The translations under genes were made by a program, and so were the position numbers. From assembly GCA_944380855.1 (NCBI GenBank), contig CALWIW010000004.1, positions 32,236 to 96,235 of the forward strand: a stretch of 64,000 nt of DNA, in the 5' to 3' direction. Below are positions 32,294-41,434 of this stretch, piece after piece. A model generated the notes under the pieces. It did not search any database, had not been told where the DNA came from, and saw only the letters and a list, made by a program, of their open reading frames with translations. Numbering within the stretch: position 1 is the stretch's first letter; each line of letters opens with the position of its first letter. The stretch comes from an uncultured Clostridia bacterium (GTDB lineage Bacteria; Bacillota; Clostridia; Oscillospirales; Acutalibacteraceae).

Positions 32294-33547
32294 ATGGCTA
32301 TTGACATCTTGCACAGCATAGACTTTGTCAACAAGTATGACCCCGAAGTGGGAGAGGCTATGCTTTTGGAGCAGAAAAGACAGAAGAGAAATTTGGAGCT
32401 TATTGCCAGTGAGAATATTGTTTCTCCTGCCGTTATGGCTGCAATGGGAAGCTTGCTGACAAATAAGTATGCAGAGGGTTATCCGGGCAAGCGTTATTAC
32501 GGCGGCTGTCAGTATGTTGACATTGTTGAGGATATTGCAAGAAAAAGAGCCTGCGAGCTTTTCGGATCTGAACACGCTAATGTTCAGCCTCATTCAGGTG
32601 CTCAGGCAAATATGGCTGTTTATTTTGCGATGCTTAAGCCGGGCGATACAGTAATGGGAATGAACCTTGCAGAGGGCGGACATCTCACACACGGTTCTCC
32701 TGTTAATATGTCAGGTTCATATTTTAACTTTGTTCCTTACGGAGTTGACCCTGTAACTCATATAATAGATTTTGACAACGTAAGAAAGATTGCTCAGGAA
32801 TGTAAGCCGAAGATGATTGTCTGCGGAGCAAGTGCATATCCGAGAATTATAGATTTTGCAAAGTTCAGGGAGATTGCCGACGAGGTCGGTGCATATCTTA
32901 TGGTTGATATGGCTCATATTGCAGGTCTTGTTGCGGCAGGAGTTCACCCAAACCCTGTTCCATATGCTGACTTTGTCACAACTACAACACACAAGACTTT
33001 GAGAGGTCCGAGAGGCGGTCTTATCCTCTGCCGTGAGGAATACGCAAAGGCTATAGATAAGGCGATTTTCCCGGGAACACAAGGCGGTCCTCTTATGCAC
33101 ATTATTGCCGCAAAGGCTGTATGCCTTGGCGAAGCTTTGAAGCCTGAGTTTAAGGAATACGGCAAAAAGGTTGTTTCAAACTGTAAGGCTCTCGCCGATG
33201 GTCTTTTGAAGAGAGGCTGCAAGCTGGTAAGCGGCGGTACAGACAATCATGTGCTTTTGCTGAACCTTATCGACAGCGAAATTACAGGCAAGGAGCTTGA
33301 GCATCGTCTTGACGAGGTTTATATCACTGCAAACAAAAACACAGTTCCTAACGAGCCGAGAAGTCCTTTTGTTACAAGCGGTGTTCGTATGGGTACTGCG
33401 GCAGTTACAACAAGAGGCTTGCAGGAAGAGGACATGGACAAGATTGCAGAGTATGTATATCTTGCAATGAATGATTTTGAGAACAGTGCCGATAAAATCA
33501 GAGCAGGTGTTGAGGAAATCTGCAAGAAGTATCCTCTTTACGAATAA
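32294..33547 (+). CDS. glyA: Serine hydroxymethyltransferase
   Basis: GlyA converts serine and tetrahydrofolate to glycine and methylene-tetrahydrofolate, feeding one-carbon metabolism. The 417-residue PLP enzyme has the family landmarks [46 protein letters not shown] and the PLP-lysine motif [14 protein letters not shown]. Length is normal. Ribosome-binding site AAAGAGG precedes the ATG, and an extended -10 promoter lies about 75 bases upstream. It is a single-gene unit followed by a hairpin. Confidence 0.98.
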   Translation: MAIDILHSIDFVNKYDPEVGEAMLLEQKRQKRNLELIASENIVSPAVMAAMGSLLTNKYAEGYPGKRYYGGCQYVDIVEDIARKRACELFGSEHANVQPHSGAQANMAVYFAMLKPGDTVMGMNLAEGGHLTHGSPVNMSGSYFNFVPYGVDPVTHIIDFDNVRKIAQECKPKMIVCGASAYPRIIDFAKFREIADEVGAYLMVDMAHIAGLVAAGVHPNPVPYADFVTTTTHKTLRGPRGGLILCREEYAKAIDKAIFPGTQGGPLMHIIAAKAVCLGEALKPEFKEYGKKVVSNCKALADGLLKRGCKLVSGGTDNHVLLLNLIDSEITGKELEHRLDEVYITANKNTVPNEPRSPFVTSGVRMGTAAVTTRGLQEEDMDKIAEYVYLAMNDFENSADKIRAGVEEICKKYPLYE

Positions 33548-33572
33548 TAATTTTAACAGATATAAAAATTTA

Positions 33573-33606
33573 AGGAAGGTATTTCGCTTTTGCGGGATAC
33601 CTTCCT
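33573..33606 (+). terminator. Hairpin after glyA
   Basis: Perfect 10-bp arms AGGAAGGTAT and ATACCTTCCT with a GC pair inside the loop; no clear U tract follows. Confidence 0.55.
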
Positions 33607-33638
33607 GTGATATTAAATCATTATGAGAGGTGATAATA

Positions 33639-34916
33639 ATGTCAACACCCCTTGCCGACAGACTTCGTCCTCAAAGTTTAGATGATATTGTGGGACAAAA
33701 GCATCTTTTGGCTCCCGGAAAGCCTTTGAGAAAAATAATTGAAAGCGGAAAAATTCCAAACCTGATTTTTTACGGCCCGTCAGGTGTAGGAAAAACCACT
33801 CTTGCCACTTATATAGCAAAAAAGACAGACAGAACATTAAAAAAGCTGAACGGTACCACTGCGTCAACTGCTGATATAAAAGAGATTTTTTCACAGCTTG
33901 ACACCTTTGCGGGAATGAACGGTATTTTGCTGTATTTGGACGAGATACAGTATTTTAATAAAAAACAGCAGCAGACGCTTTTGGAATACATTGAAAACGG
34001 CAGGATAACCCTTATCGCCTCTACAACTGAAAATCCTTATTTTTATGTTTACAATGCGATTTTAAGCCGCTGTACTGTTTTTGAGTTTAAATCCGTGGAA
34101 AGCGAAGAAATTAAAAAAGCGGTTTTCCGTGCGGTAAATACATTGGAAAAAGAGTCTGAATATCCGGTTGATTTTCCAAAGGAAGCGGCGGATATTATTT
34201 CAAAATCCTGCGGCGGAGATGTGAGAAAAGCCATGAACAGCGTGGAGCTTTGCTTTGCTTCTGCCGAGCTTGCTGACGGGGTTTTGCACATAAAAGCCGA
34301 GGACGCAGCCGAACTGTCCCAAAAAAGTGCCATGAAGTACGACCGTGACGGAGACGAGCATTACGACATTGTTTCAGCTTATCAAAAGAGCATGAGAGGC
34401 TCTGACCCTGACGCCGCACTGCATTATTTGGGCAGACTGTTGGAGGCAGGGGATCTTATAAGTGCCTGCCGCAGACTTATGGTTTGTGCCGCTGAAGATG
34501 TTGGGCTTGCTTACCCTCAGATTATCCCCATAGTTAATGCATGTACCGATATGGCGATGAAGCTTGGACTTCCCGAAGCGAGAATTCCCCTTGCCGACGC
34601 TGTGGTTCTTGTGAGCACTGCTCCTAAATCTAATACGGCTTATTTGGGAATAGACGGTGCCGTTGCGGATATCAGAGCAGGAAATATCGGACCTATTCCA
34701 CGACAGCTTCAGAATATGCACTATGACGGCGAAGATAATCAAAATAAAGGTCAGTTTTATAAATATCCCCATGATTACGAAAACCGGTATGTTGAGCAGC
34801 AGTATTTGCCTGATGTTATAAAAAACCGAGTTTATTATAAGTTCGGCGACAACAAAAATGAGCAGGCGTTTAAACAGTATTGGGAAAAGGTCAAGGGTAA
34901 AAAATTACCGGGGTGA
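33639..34916 (+). CDS. rarA: Replication-associated recombination protein A (RarA/MgsA)
   Basis: The 425-residue AAA+ ATPase has ADRLRPQSLDDIVGQ at the N terminus, Walker A GPSGVGKTT, Walker B LLYLDEI, sensor STTENPYF and the arginine finger region LSRC. The C-terminal helical and tetramerisation part includes ISACRRLMVCAAEDVGLA and IPRQLQNMHYDGE. RarA acts at stalled replication forks. The ATG at 33639 lies six bases after GAGAGGTG; the GTG at 33630 is inside that site. The next gene starts four bases after the stop. Confidence 0.95.
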   Translation: MSTPLADRLRPQSLDDIVGQKHLLAPGKPLRKIIESGKIPNLIFYGPSGVGKTTLATYIAKKTDRTLKKLNGTTASTADIKEIFSQLDTFAGMNGILLYLDEIQYFNKKQQQTLLEYIENGRITLIASTTENPYFYVYNAILSRCTVFEFKSVESEEIKKAVFRAVNTLEKESEYPVDFPKEAADIISKSCGGDVRKAMNSVELCFASAELADGVLHIKAEDAAELSQKSAMKYDRDGDEHYDIVSAYQKSMRGSDPDAALHYLGRLLEAGDLISACRRLMVCAAEDVGLAYPQIIPIVNACTDMAMKLGLPEARIPLADAVVLVSTAPKSNTAYLGIDGAVADIRAGNIGPIPRQLQNMHYDGEDNQNKGQFYKYPHDYENRYVEQQYLPDVIKNRVYYKFGDNKNEQAFKQYWEKVKGKKLPG

Positions 34917-34920
34917 TACG

Positions 34921-35532
34921 GTGGACTGTTTTTTAATAAGCAAATTCAGACTTGCACAGGACAGTAAGAGAAATATTCAGCATACAAACGGGTTGGAACT
35001 TCTTTATAAGGGTCTGAGAGATTTTTATTTTGAAGCTGAGCCGGAGAATTTTTTAATTGCAAAAACCGATTCAGGAAAACCGTTTTTTTTTGATAAGCCG
35101 GAGTATAATTTTAATATTTCCCACAGCGGTGAGCACTGTGCCGTTATGATAAGTGATAAAATGTGCGGAGCGGACATAGAAGAGATAAGAGCTTTTCCAA
35201 AAAAAGTTCTGAAAAAAATTTGCACGGAAAAAGAAACGGAATATATTTTTTCATTGCCTGAGGATAAACAGGAAAAAGCCATGTGGACGCTTTGGACATT
35301 AAAAGAAAGCTATGTAAAAGCTATAGGCAAAGGCTTGTCTTTCGGTATGAAAAATGTTTTTTTTGATAAATTTCCTTTTGAGAATAATACAGAAAAGAAA
35401 AAAATATCGTGGGGAGATACAGCCTTTTTTGATAAGGATAATATGACTTGTATTGAAAATAAATTCGGGACATTTTATTTATATTCAGACGATGAGGTAT
35501 GTGTTTCTTTTTGCCGCAGTTCAGGTACTTAA
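34921..35532 (+). CDS. 4'-phosphopantetheinyl transferase, Sfp-like
   Basis: From the GTG at 34921 the product has 203 residues. It carries the Sfp-type signature: NISHSGEHCAV, CGADIEEI (metal-binding Asp and Glu), and WTLKESYVKAIGKGLS. These enzymes move the phosphopantetheine arm from CoA onto carrier proteins of fatty-acid, polyketide or peptide synthases. The GTG starts four bases after the rarA stop with GGGGTG upstream, so translation is coupled; a longer frame starting inside rarA is rejected. No synthase cluster is nearby, so it may serve the general acyl carrier protein or a distant pathway. Confidence 0.9.
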   Translation: MDCFLISKFRLAQDSKRNIQHTNGLELLYKGLRDFYFEAEPENFLIAKTDSGKPFFFDKPEYNFNISHSGEHCAVMISDKMCGADIEEIRAFPKKVLKKICTEKETEYIFSLPEDKQEKAMWTLWTLKESYVKAIGKGLSFGMKNVFFDKFPFENNTEKKKISWGDTAFFDKDNMTCIENKFGTFYLYSDDEVCVSFCRSSGT

Positions 35533-35602
35533 TGGCTGTAAGATTTAATGTTCCTGAATTTTAACTGTAATAAAACAACATTTGTTATACAGCTTTTTTT
35601 AG

Positions 35603-35631
35603 TTGTTAAAGCAGGTATGATGTGATATAAT
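35603..35631 (+). promoter_or_regulatory. Promoter of pcrA
   Basis: TTGTTA (35603-35608), 17-base spacer, TATAAT (35626-35631), with TG one base before the -10 box. Confidence 0.7.
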
Positions 35632-35665
35632 TAATCGGAAAAAAACAGCTTGGTAAGGAGAAATT

Positions 35666-37891
35666 ATGGAACTTAATGAATTGCAAAAGCAGTTTTCTAA
35701 AATGAATAATATGCAGCAGCAGGCGGTTTTCTGCACGGAAGGCCCGCTGCTTATTCTTGCCGGTGCAGGCTCGGGAAAAACCACCGTCCTTGTAAACCGT
35801 ATTGCTTATATACTAAAAGCCGGTTTGTGCAGGCCGTGGCAGATTTTGGCTATAACTTTCACCAATAAGGCCGCCGGTGAGTTAAAGGAAAGAATTTGCA
35901 GTGCCGTTGAGGAGGGCGGAGAGGACATTTGGGCGGCAACCTTCCACTCTACCTGTTCAAGAATTCTGAGAAGATACGGCGACAGACTGGGTTATACAAA
36001 TAAGTTTACGGTTTATGACACCGACGACACAAGAAGGCTCATGAAAGATATTCTGAAACAGCTTTCTGTAGACGAAAAAATTCTGCCCCACAAAACCGTT
36101 TTAAACGAGATATCAAGGGCAAAGGATAAAATGATTACGCCTGAACAAATGAAAGCCGAAGCCGGATATGACAGCAGAAAAATAACCATAGCCAAAGCCT
36201 ACGGCATTTATCAGGAAAGACTGAAATCGGGCAATGCTATGGATTTTGACGACCTGCTTATGAACACGGTGGCGTTGTTTGAAAAATGTCCGGAAATTTT
36301 GCAGTATTATCAGAATCTTTTCAAATATATTATGGTGGACGAATATCAGGACACCAACAAGGTTCAGTACAAATTTGTAAGTATGCTGGCGGCAAAACAC
36401 GGAAATATCTGTGTTGTAGGTGACGACGACCAGAGTATTTACAAGTTCAGGGGAGCGACCATTGAAAATATTCTTTCCTTTGAAAATACTTTCAAGGGTG
36501 CAAAGGTTATACGCCTTGAACAGAATTACAGAAGCACGAAAAATATTCTGAACGCCGCCAACAATGTTATTGCAAACAATACGGCAAGAAAAGGAAAAAC
36601 CCTTTGGACTAACAATGAGGTGGGCGATAAAATAGTTCTGCATACTGCTTCTTCGGAAAGAGAAGAGGCCGCCTATATAGCAAAGGTGATACTTGAAGAG
36701 GTGGCGGCAGGACGAAAGTTTTCAGATTTTGCGGTGCTTTACAGAATGAACGCACAGTCCAACTCGGTGGAGTTTGCCTTATCCAGAAGCGGTATTCCTC
36801 ACAGGATTATAGGAGGTCACCGTTTCTATGACCGTGAGGAAATAAAGGATTTGACCGCTTATCTACAGGTTATAAACAATCCCCTTGATGATGTAAGACT
36901 TAGAAGAATTATAAACCGCCCTAAAAGGGGAATAGGTGAAACCACGGTAAACAAGGCTGCCGATATTGCCTCGGCGTTAGGTGAAAGTATTTTTCAGGTT
37001 ATTAAAAATGCGGCTGATTATCCCGATATTTCAAAATCTGCCTCAAAGCTTAAAGCTTTCTGCGACTTGATTGACGATTTGTCGGAGTACGCAAACAACG
37101 AGTACAACAGCCTTGAGGGACTCTACAACGAGATTTTAGACAGAACAGATTACATCAATTATATAAAAGCCACTAAAGAGGATCATGCTGAAGTTAAAAT
37201 AGAAAATATCGAGGAGCTTCTTTCAAATATTAAAAATTTTGAAGAGGATTACGGCGATGAGGCTGATTTGTCAACATTCCTTGAGGATATAGCTCTTCAG
37301 ACAGACATAGATAATTACGACGAAGAGGCGGACACTGTTGTTATGATGACAATGCACAGTGCCAAAGGACTTGAATTTCCGGTGGTGTTTATTCCCGGAA
37401 TGGAAGAGGGAATATTCCCGTCCTTTTCTTCGGCTATAGACCCGGAGGAGCTTAACGAGGAAAGACGTCTTGCCTATGTGGGAATTACCAGAGCAAAGGA
37501 AAAACTGTATCTTATAAAGTGTCAGTCAAGAATGCTATTCGGTACTACAAACAGGTATATGCCCTCGAGATTTACCAAAGAAATTCCCTCGGAGATTTTG
37601 GAACTTACGGGAATGGAGAGAAAAATAAGAGAGCCTTTAGGTAATTATGAACCCTATGCAACTGAAAAAACCTCGGGCTTTAAGGGTCACACTCAGGTTA
37701 TAAAACCTGCGTCAGCCGCAGCGTCATCAGCTTCTTATTCGGTTGGAGATATGGTAAGACATAAGGTGTTCGGCGACGGCATGGTCATAAAAACCGAGAG
37801 AATGGGTAACGACACAATGCTTGAGATTGCTTTTGACAAGGCAGGAACAAAGATACTTATGGCAAATTTTGCGAAGCTTACAAAGCTTTAA
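35666..37891 (+). CDS. pcrA: ATP-dependent DNA helicase PcrA/UvrD
   Basis: The 741-residue superfamily 1A helicase has the Q motif region NMQQQAVFC, Walker A AGAGSGKTTVL, motif II VDEYQD, motif III GDDDQSIYKFRGA, motif IV EQNYRST, motif V TMHSAKGLEFPVVF and motif VI VGITRAKEKLYL. The C-terminal tudor-like domain (VGDMVRHKVFGDGMV) binds RNA polymerase in PcrA proteins. It works in DNA repair and removal of stalled complexes. AAGGAG precedes the ATG. It is monocistronic with an extended -10 promoter. Confidence 0.97.
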   Translation: MELNELQKQFSKMNNMQQQAVFCTEGPLLILAGAGSGKTTVLVNRIAYILKAGLCRPWQILAITFTNKAAGELKERICSAVEEGGEDIWAATFHSTCSRILRRYGDRLGYTNKFTVYDTDDTRRLMKDILKQLSVDEKILPHKTVLNEISRAKDKMITPEQMKAEAGYDSRKITIAKAYGIYQERLKSGNAMDFDDLLMNTVALFEKCPEILQYYQNLFKYIMVDEYQDTNKVQYKFVSMLAAKHGNICVVGDDDQSIYKFRGATIENILSFENTFKGAKVIRLEQNYRSTKNILNAANNVIANNTARKGKTLWTNNEVGDKIVLHTASSEREEAAYIAKVILEEVAAGRKFSDFAVLYRMNAQSNSVEFALSRSGIPHRIIGGHRFYDREEIKDLTAYLQVINNPLDDVRLRRIINRPKRGIGETTVNKAADIASALGESIFQVIKNAADYPDISKSASKLKAFCDLIDDLSEYANNEYNSLEGLYNEILDRTDYINYIKATKEDHAEVKIENIEELLSNIKNFEEDYGDEADLSTFLEDIALQTDIDNYDEEADTVVMMTMHSAKGLEFPVVFIPGMEEGIFPSFSSAIDPEELNEERRLAYVGITRAKEKLYLIKCQSRMLFGTTNRYMPSRFTKEIPSEILELTGMERKIREPLGNYEPYATEKTSGFKGHTQVIKPASAAASSASYSVGDMVRHKVFGDGMVIKTERMGNDTMLEIAFDKAGTKILMANFAKLTKL

Positions 37892-37999
37892 ATGAGTTGT
37901 GATGTGTTTTCAGGTAAATGCAAAGGATTTTGTGTTTTCTGACGGTTGGAATTATTTGAAAATAATTACCGATAATCTCACTAAAATATGTAAATTGTA

Positions 38000-38028
38000 T
38001 TTACATATTTAGCAAAATAGTGTATTAT
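38000..38028 (+). promoter_or_regulatory. Promoter of the pyrH operon
   Basis: TTTACA (38000-38005), 17-base spacer, TATTAT (38023-38028). The -10 box overlaps an in-frame ATG at 38027, so translation must begin further down, at 38063. Confidence 0.7.
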
Positions 38029-38062
38029 GTTCTTAAATATGAAGTATGACGAGGTGTTTTCT

Positions 38063-38773
38063 ATGGACGTAAAGTATAAAAGAATTCTTTTGAAATTATC
38101 CGGCGAATCTCTTGCAGGCAAGGCAGGCCACGGCATAGATTTTGATACCGTATACAGATACTGCGAGCCTATAAAAAAATGCGTTGAGGCGGGAATTCAG
38201 GTTGCCGTTGTAGTAGGCGGAGGAAACTTCTGGAGAGGAAGAAGCTCCGGAAAAATGGACAGAACACGTGCAGACCATATGGGTATGCTTGCAACTGTTA
38301 TCAACGCTTTGGCAGTTGCAGACGTGCTTGAGGAGCAGCTGGGACTTGACGTAAGAGTACAGACCGCAATTTCCATGCCCCAGGTTGCCGAGCCTTATAT
38401 CAGAAACAAGGCTGTAAGACATCTTGAAAAGGGCAGAGTTGTTATTTTCGGATGCGGTACGGGAAATCCTTTCTTCAGCACAGATACTGCCGCTTCTCTG
38501 CGTGCTGTTGAAATTGAAGCAGACATAATTTTGAAGGCTACAATGGTTGACGGAGTTTATGATTCCGACCCGAAGAAAAATCCCGACGCTGTTAAATATG
38601 ATACTCTTTCTTTCCAAGAGGTGCTGAGCAGAGAACTTGCAGTTATGGACAGCACCGCGGCTTCTCTTTGCAGAGACAACGATATTCCGATTCTTGTATT
38701 CAGCGTTGACGAGCCTATGAATATTTATTATGCTGCCTGCGGTCAGGAAATAGGAACCCTTGTGAAAAAATAA
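38063..38773 (+). CDS. pyrH: UMP kinase
   Basis: PyrH phosphorylates UMP to UDP. The 236-residue amino-acid-kinase-fold protein begins with [12 protein letters not shown], has [29 protein letters not shown] and [13 protein letters not shown], all family landmarks, and [11 protein letters not shown] near the nucleotide site. The ATG at 38063 is six bases after GAGGTG and is the normal family start. It is first in the conserved cluster with frr, uppS, cdsA, dxr, rseP and polC; rpsB and tsf, which often precede it, are absent upstream. Confidence 0.97.
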   Translation: MDVKYKRILLKLSGESLAGKAGHGIDFDTVYRYCEPIKKCVEAGIQVAVVVGGGNFWRGRSSGKMDRTRADHMGMLATVINALAVADVLEEQLGLDVRVQTAISMPQVAEPYIRNKAVRHLEKGRVVIFGCGTGNPFFSTDTAASLRAVEIEADIILKATMVDGVYDSDPKKNPDAVKYDTLSFQEVLSRELAVMDSTAASLCRDNDIPILVFSVDEPMNIYYAACGQEIGTLVKK

Positions 38774-38845
38774 TTGAACGCAAATCATGCGTATATATAA
38801 TATAAACTACGATTTTAAATTACGTGATTTACGGAGGAACTAACA

Positions 38846-39400
38846 ATGAAAGAACAAATCAACAATTGCTCTGAGCGTATGCAGAGAAGAATCGACCACC
38901 TTGTTAAGGATTATGCCGCTATTCGTGCAGGCAGGGCAAATCCAAAGGTTTTGGATAAAGTTACGGTTGACTATTACGGAGTAGCAACTCCCGTTAATCA
39001 GCTTGCTTCCGTATCTGTAACAGAAGCAAGAACCCTTATGATTCAGCCATATGACTCTTCTGTTCTCAGAGGAATTGAAAAGGCTATTCAGTGTTCCGAT
39101 ATAGGAATTAATCCTCAGAATGACGGCCGTGCAATAAGACTTGTGTTCCCTCCTCTTACAGAGGACAGACGTAAGGAAATTGTGAAGGAAGCCGCAAAAA
39201 TGGCTGAGGACACGAAAGTACAGATAAGAAATGTCCGCAGAGAAACCATGGATACTCTCAAGAAAATGAAGAAAGACGGAGATCTTACAGAGGACGATCT
39301 TAAGCAGGCCGAAAAGAAGGTTCAGGACATTACCGATAAATTTATTAAAGAAACCGATAAGATTTCCGAGGCAAAACAGAAAGAAATTATGGAGATTTAA
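38846..39400 (+). CDS. frr: Ribosome recycling factor
   Basis: RRF with EF-G splits the ribosome after termination. The 184-residue protein is the usual length and has the three-helix bundle sequence: YAAIRAGRANPKVLDKVTVD, VTEARTLMIQPYD, GINPQNDGRAIRLVFPPLTE and the C-terminal helix with RNVRRETMDTLKKMKKDG. GGAGG lies upstream of the ATG. It follows pyrH by 72 bases and is two bases before uppS. Confidence 0.98.
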   Translation: MKEQINNCSERMQRRIDHLVKDYAAIRAGRANPKVLDKVTVDYYGVATPVNQLASVSVTEARTLMIQPYDSSVLRGIEKAIQCSDIGINPQNDGRAIRLVFPPLTEDRRKEIVKEAAKMAEDTKVQIRNVRRETMDTLKKMKKDGDLTEDDLKQAEKKVQDITDKFIKETDKISEAKQKEIMEI

Positions 39401-39402
39401 TC

Positions 39403-40164
39403 ATGGCATTTTTCGGCATTGGAAAATCTCAGAAAGATTCGGGAGAGCTTACCGACATATCTCAAATTGAACTTCCTAAGCATGTGGGCATTATCATGGA
39501 CGGCAACGGAAGATGGGCAAAAAAAAGAGGCTTGCCGAGAAGTGCAGGACATAAGGCGGGAGCCAATAATTTCAGAACCATTACAAGATATTGCAGTGAT
39601 ATCGGTATAAAGTATCTTACTGTTTATGCTTTTTCTACGGAAAACTGGAAACGTCCTGCCGATGAAGTTTCGGCGTTGATGTCTTTGTTTAAATCCTATC
39701 TTAACGAGGCTCTTACCGACTTTAAGGACGACAGTATTGTGGTTAAATTTATAGGAGATAAGTCGGGATTCAGCAAGGAATTGCAGGAGCTTATAAGAGA
39801 AAACGAAGAAGAATCCGCAAGCCGTGACGGAATGGTGCTTAATATTGCCATGAATTACGGGAGCCGTGCGGAAATTACCATGGCTGTAAAAAATATTGCC
39901 CAAAAGGTAAAATCCGGGGAGCTGTCTGTGGAGGATATTACAGAACAAACCATATCGGACAATTTGTATACTGCCTTTCAGCCCGACCCGGACCTTGTTA
40001 TTCGTCCCAGCGGAGAGTACAGAATATCTAATTTCCTGCTGTGGCAGTCTGCGTACACCGAATATGTTATCATGGATAAGCTTTGGCCTGATTTTACCAA
40101 AGAGGACATGAACCGTGCGTTGCTGGAGTTTGCAAACAGAAACAGACGGTACGGCGGTGTATAA
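39403..40164 (+). CDS. uppS: Isoprenyl transferase (undecaprenyl diphosphate synthase)
   Basis: UppS makes the C55 lipid carrier for peptidoglycan from isoprenoid units supplied by the MEP genes also in this window. The 253-residue product has the catalytic HVGIIMDGNGRWAKKRGLPR with the key aspartate, GHKAGANN, YAFSTENWKRP and the C-terminal DLVIRPSGEYRISNFLLWQ. That last motif has EYRIS, where many UppS proteins have GEQRLSNF or GEYRISNF, so it is normal. It starts two bases after frr. Confidence 0.97.
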   Translation: MAFFGIGKSQKDSGELTDISQIELPKHVGIIMDGNGRWAKKRGLPRSAGHKAGANNFRTITRYCSDIGIKYLTVYAFSTENWKRPADEVSALMSLFKSYLNEALTDFKDDSIVVKFIGDKSGFSKELQELIRENEEESASRDGMVLNIAMNYGSRAEITMAVKNIAQKVKSGELSVEDITEQTISDNLYTAFQPDPDLVIRPSGEYRISNFLLWQSAYTEYVIMDKLWPDFTKEDMNRALLEFANRNRRYGGV

Positions 40165-40187
40165 AATCTGAATTAGGGGAAGAAAAA

Positions 40188-41018
40188 ATGAAAGTTAGAA
40201 TTATTTCTGCAGCTGTGGGCGTAGCTCTTCTTATGGGGGTGCTGGTACTTGCAGAGTTTTACCCGATTTTTGTGGGGATAATATTGGGTTTAGTAACCGC
40301 AATAATGACAAGCGAATATCTCAGTGCTAAAAAGCTTCACCGGAATTTTATGATTTCGATACCCTGCATATTGCTGTCGCTGACTGCCCCTATACTTGTT
40401 TTCTACATGAACCTGATGTTCCTGCTGTACGGATTTGCTTTGGTTCTGATGTTCTCGCTGATATTTTATCATGATTATCTCAGTTATTTTGATACGGCGT
40501 TTGCCATTACCGGAACCTTGGTTATCACTTTCGGAATGACAAGCATAAGTGCCTTGTGCGTCAAGGGCGAGTATACATCTTTCTATGTTATTGCCTGTCT
40601 TTGCGTTCCGTGGCTTTCCGACGCCGGTGCGTATTTTACGGGAACTTTCTTGGGAAAGCATAAATTATGCCCGAAAATAAGTCCTAAAAAAACTGTGGAG
40701 GGTGCCGTAGGCGGTGTGATTTTCGGAATACTCAGCGGTGTTGTTGCAGGTATGGTTTTCTCCTCGTTTATATACGGAGCAGACAAGGTTTATATAAACT
40801 ATGCGGGACTTGCTTTAATAGGTGTTGTGAATTCCGTTATCTCTATAATGGGCGACCTTTGTTTCTCAATTATCAAGAGAAGCTGTTCAATTAAAGATTA
40901 CGGTACAATAATGCCGGGACACGGGGGTCTGCTCGACAGATTTGACAGCGTTATTTTTTCAGCTCCCTTTGTGTATATTTTTTGCAGATACTTTGTGCTT
41001 ATCGCTCCGGCTGTATAA
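40188..41018 (+). CDS. cdsA: Phosphatidate cytidylyltransferase
   Basis: CdsA makes CDP-diacylglycerol, the branch point for phospholipids. The 276-residue protein has about eight membrane segments and the conserved C-terminal region: WLSDAGAYFTGTFLGKHKL, ISPKKTVEGAVGG and the signature KRSCSIKDYGTIMPGHGG followed by LLDRFDS. It follows uppS after 23 bases with GGGGAAG upstream. A hairpin terminator and repeat copy 2 come after it, separating it from dxr. Confidence 0.96.
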   Translation: MKVRIISAAVGVALLMGVLVLAEFYPIFVGIILGLVTAIMTSEYLSAKKLHRNFMISIPCILLSLTAPILVFYMNLMFLLYGFALVLMFSLIFYHDYLSYFDTAFAITGTLVITFGMTSISALCVKGEYTSFYVIACLCVPWLSDAGAYFTGTFLGKHKLCPKISPKKTVEGAVGGVIFGILSGVVAGMVFSSFIYGADKVYINYAGLALIGVVNSVISIMGDLCFSIIKRSCSIKDYGTIMPGHGGLLDRFDSVIFSAPFVYIFCRYFVLIAPAV

Positions 41019-41083
41019 TGATATTTACATTTTATTCGTTCATCATATAACATATAAAGGATATTTCTGCTTAGGCAGTGAAA

Positions 41084-41124
41084 ATAGCGGTTTTCGATTT
41101 TCGATGACCGCTATGATGTTTTTA
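41084..41124 (+). terminator. Terminator-like hairpin after cdsA
   Basis: Arms ATAGCGGT (41084-41091) and ACCGCTAT (41107-41114) with additional inner TCGA pairing, followed by GATGTTTTT. It suggests that at least part of the pyrH-cdsA transcript ends here. Confidence 0.6.
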
Positions 41125-41128
41125 GGAT

Positions 41129-41356
41129 ATTTGTCAATGTTTGGGGCAAAAAGTGAATTTAGAAAAAATAAAAAGTTAGCAGGGAACACTGACGTGGGTT
41201 TACGGCAAAAACAGTTCACCGGACTGTTTTGCTCACTCCTGCATTTTTTGCAGCATTTTAAGACCTTGGAGGACGCTGTCCTCCAAACCACCAGCCAAAG
41301 GGACAGTGGTCCCTTTGGAATTTCAAAATTTTCCCCCAACATTTGCCATACAACCT
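41129..41356 (-). repeat. 227-bp multi-hairpin dispersed repeat, copy 2
   Basis: This is the reverse-oriented copy of the element at 5181-5407. The CCAAAGGGAC and TTGGAGGAC hairpins are fully kept, the AAAACAG hairpin is slightly imperfect, and the GGGGAACCC hairpin has decayed. It is inserted between cdsA and dxr, inside an otherwise conserved gene cluster. The first and last bases match the ends of the other copies. Confidence 0.85.
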
Positions 41357-41434
41357 GTTTTTATTAAGCAATAAACCGAACATTATAACACTCAGAAATG
41401 AATACTATTTTATATCCGAAAGACGGTGATTTTT

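Noticed and set aside
38027-38062. Upstream ATG for pyrH
   Set aside because: It overlaps the predicted -10 box and lies before the transcription start; the UMP kinase family starts near 38063.
41043-41367. Frames of about 100-140 codons over repeat copy 2
   Set aside because: They follow the repeat DNA on both strands and are not preserved in copy 3.
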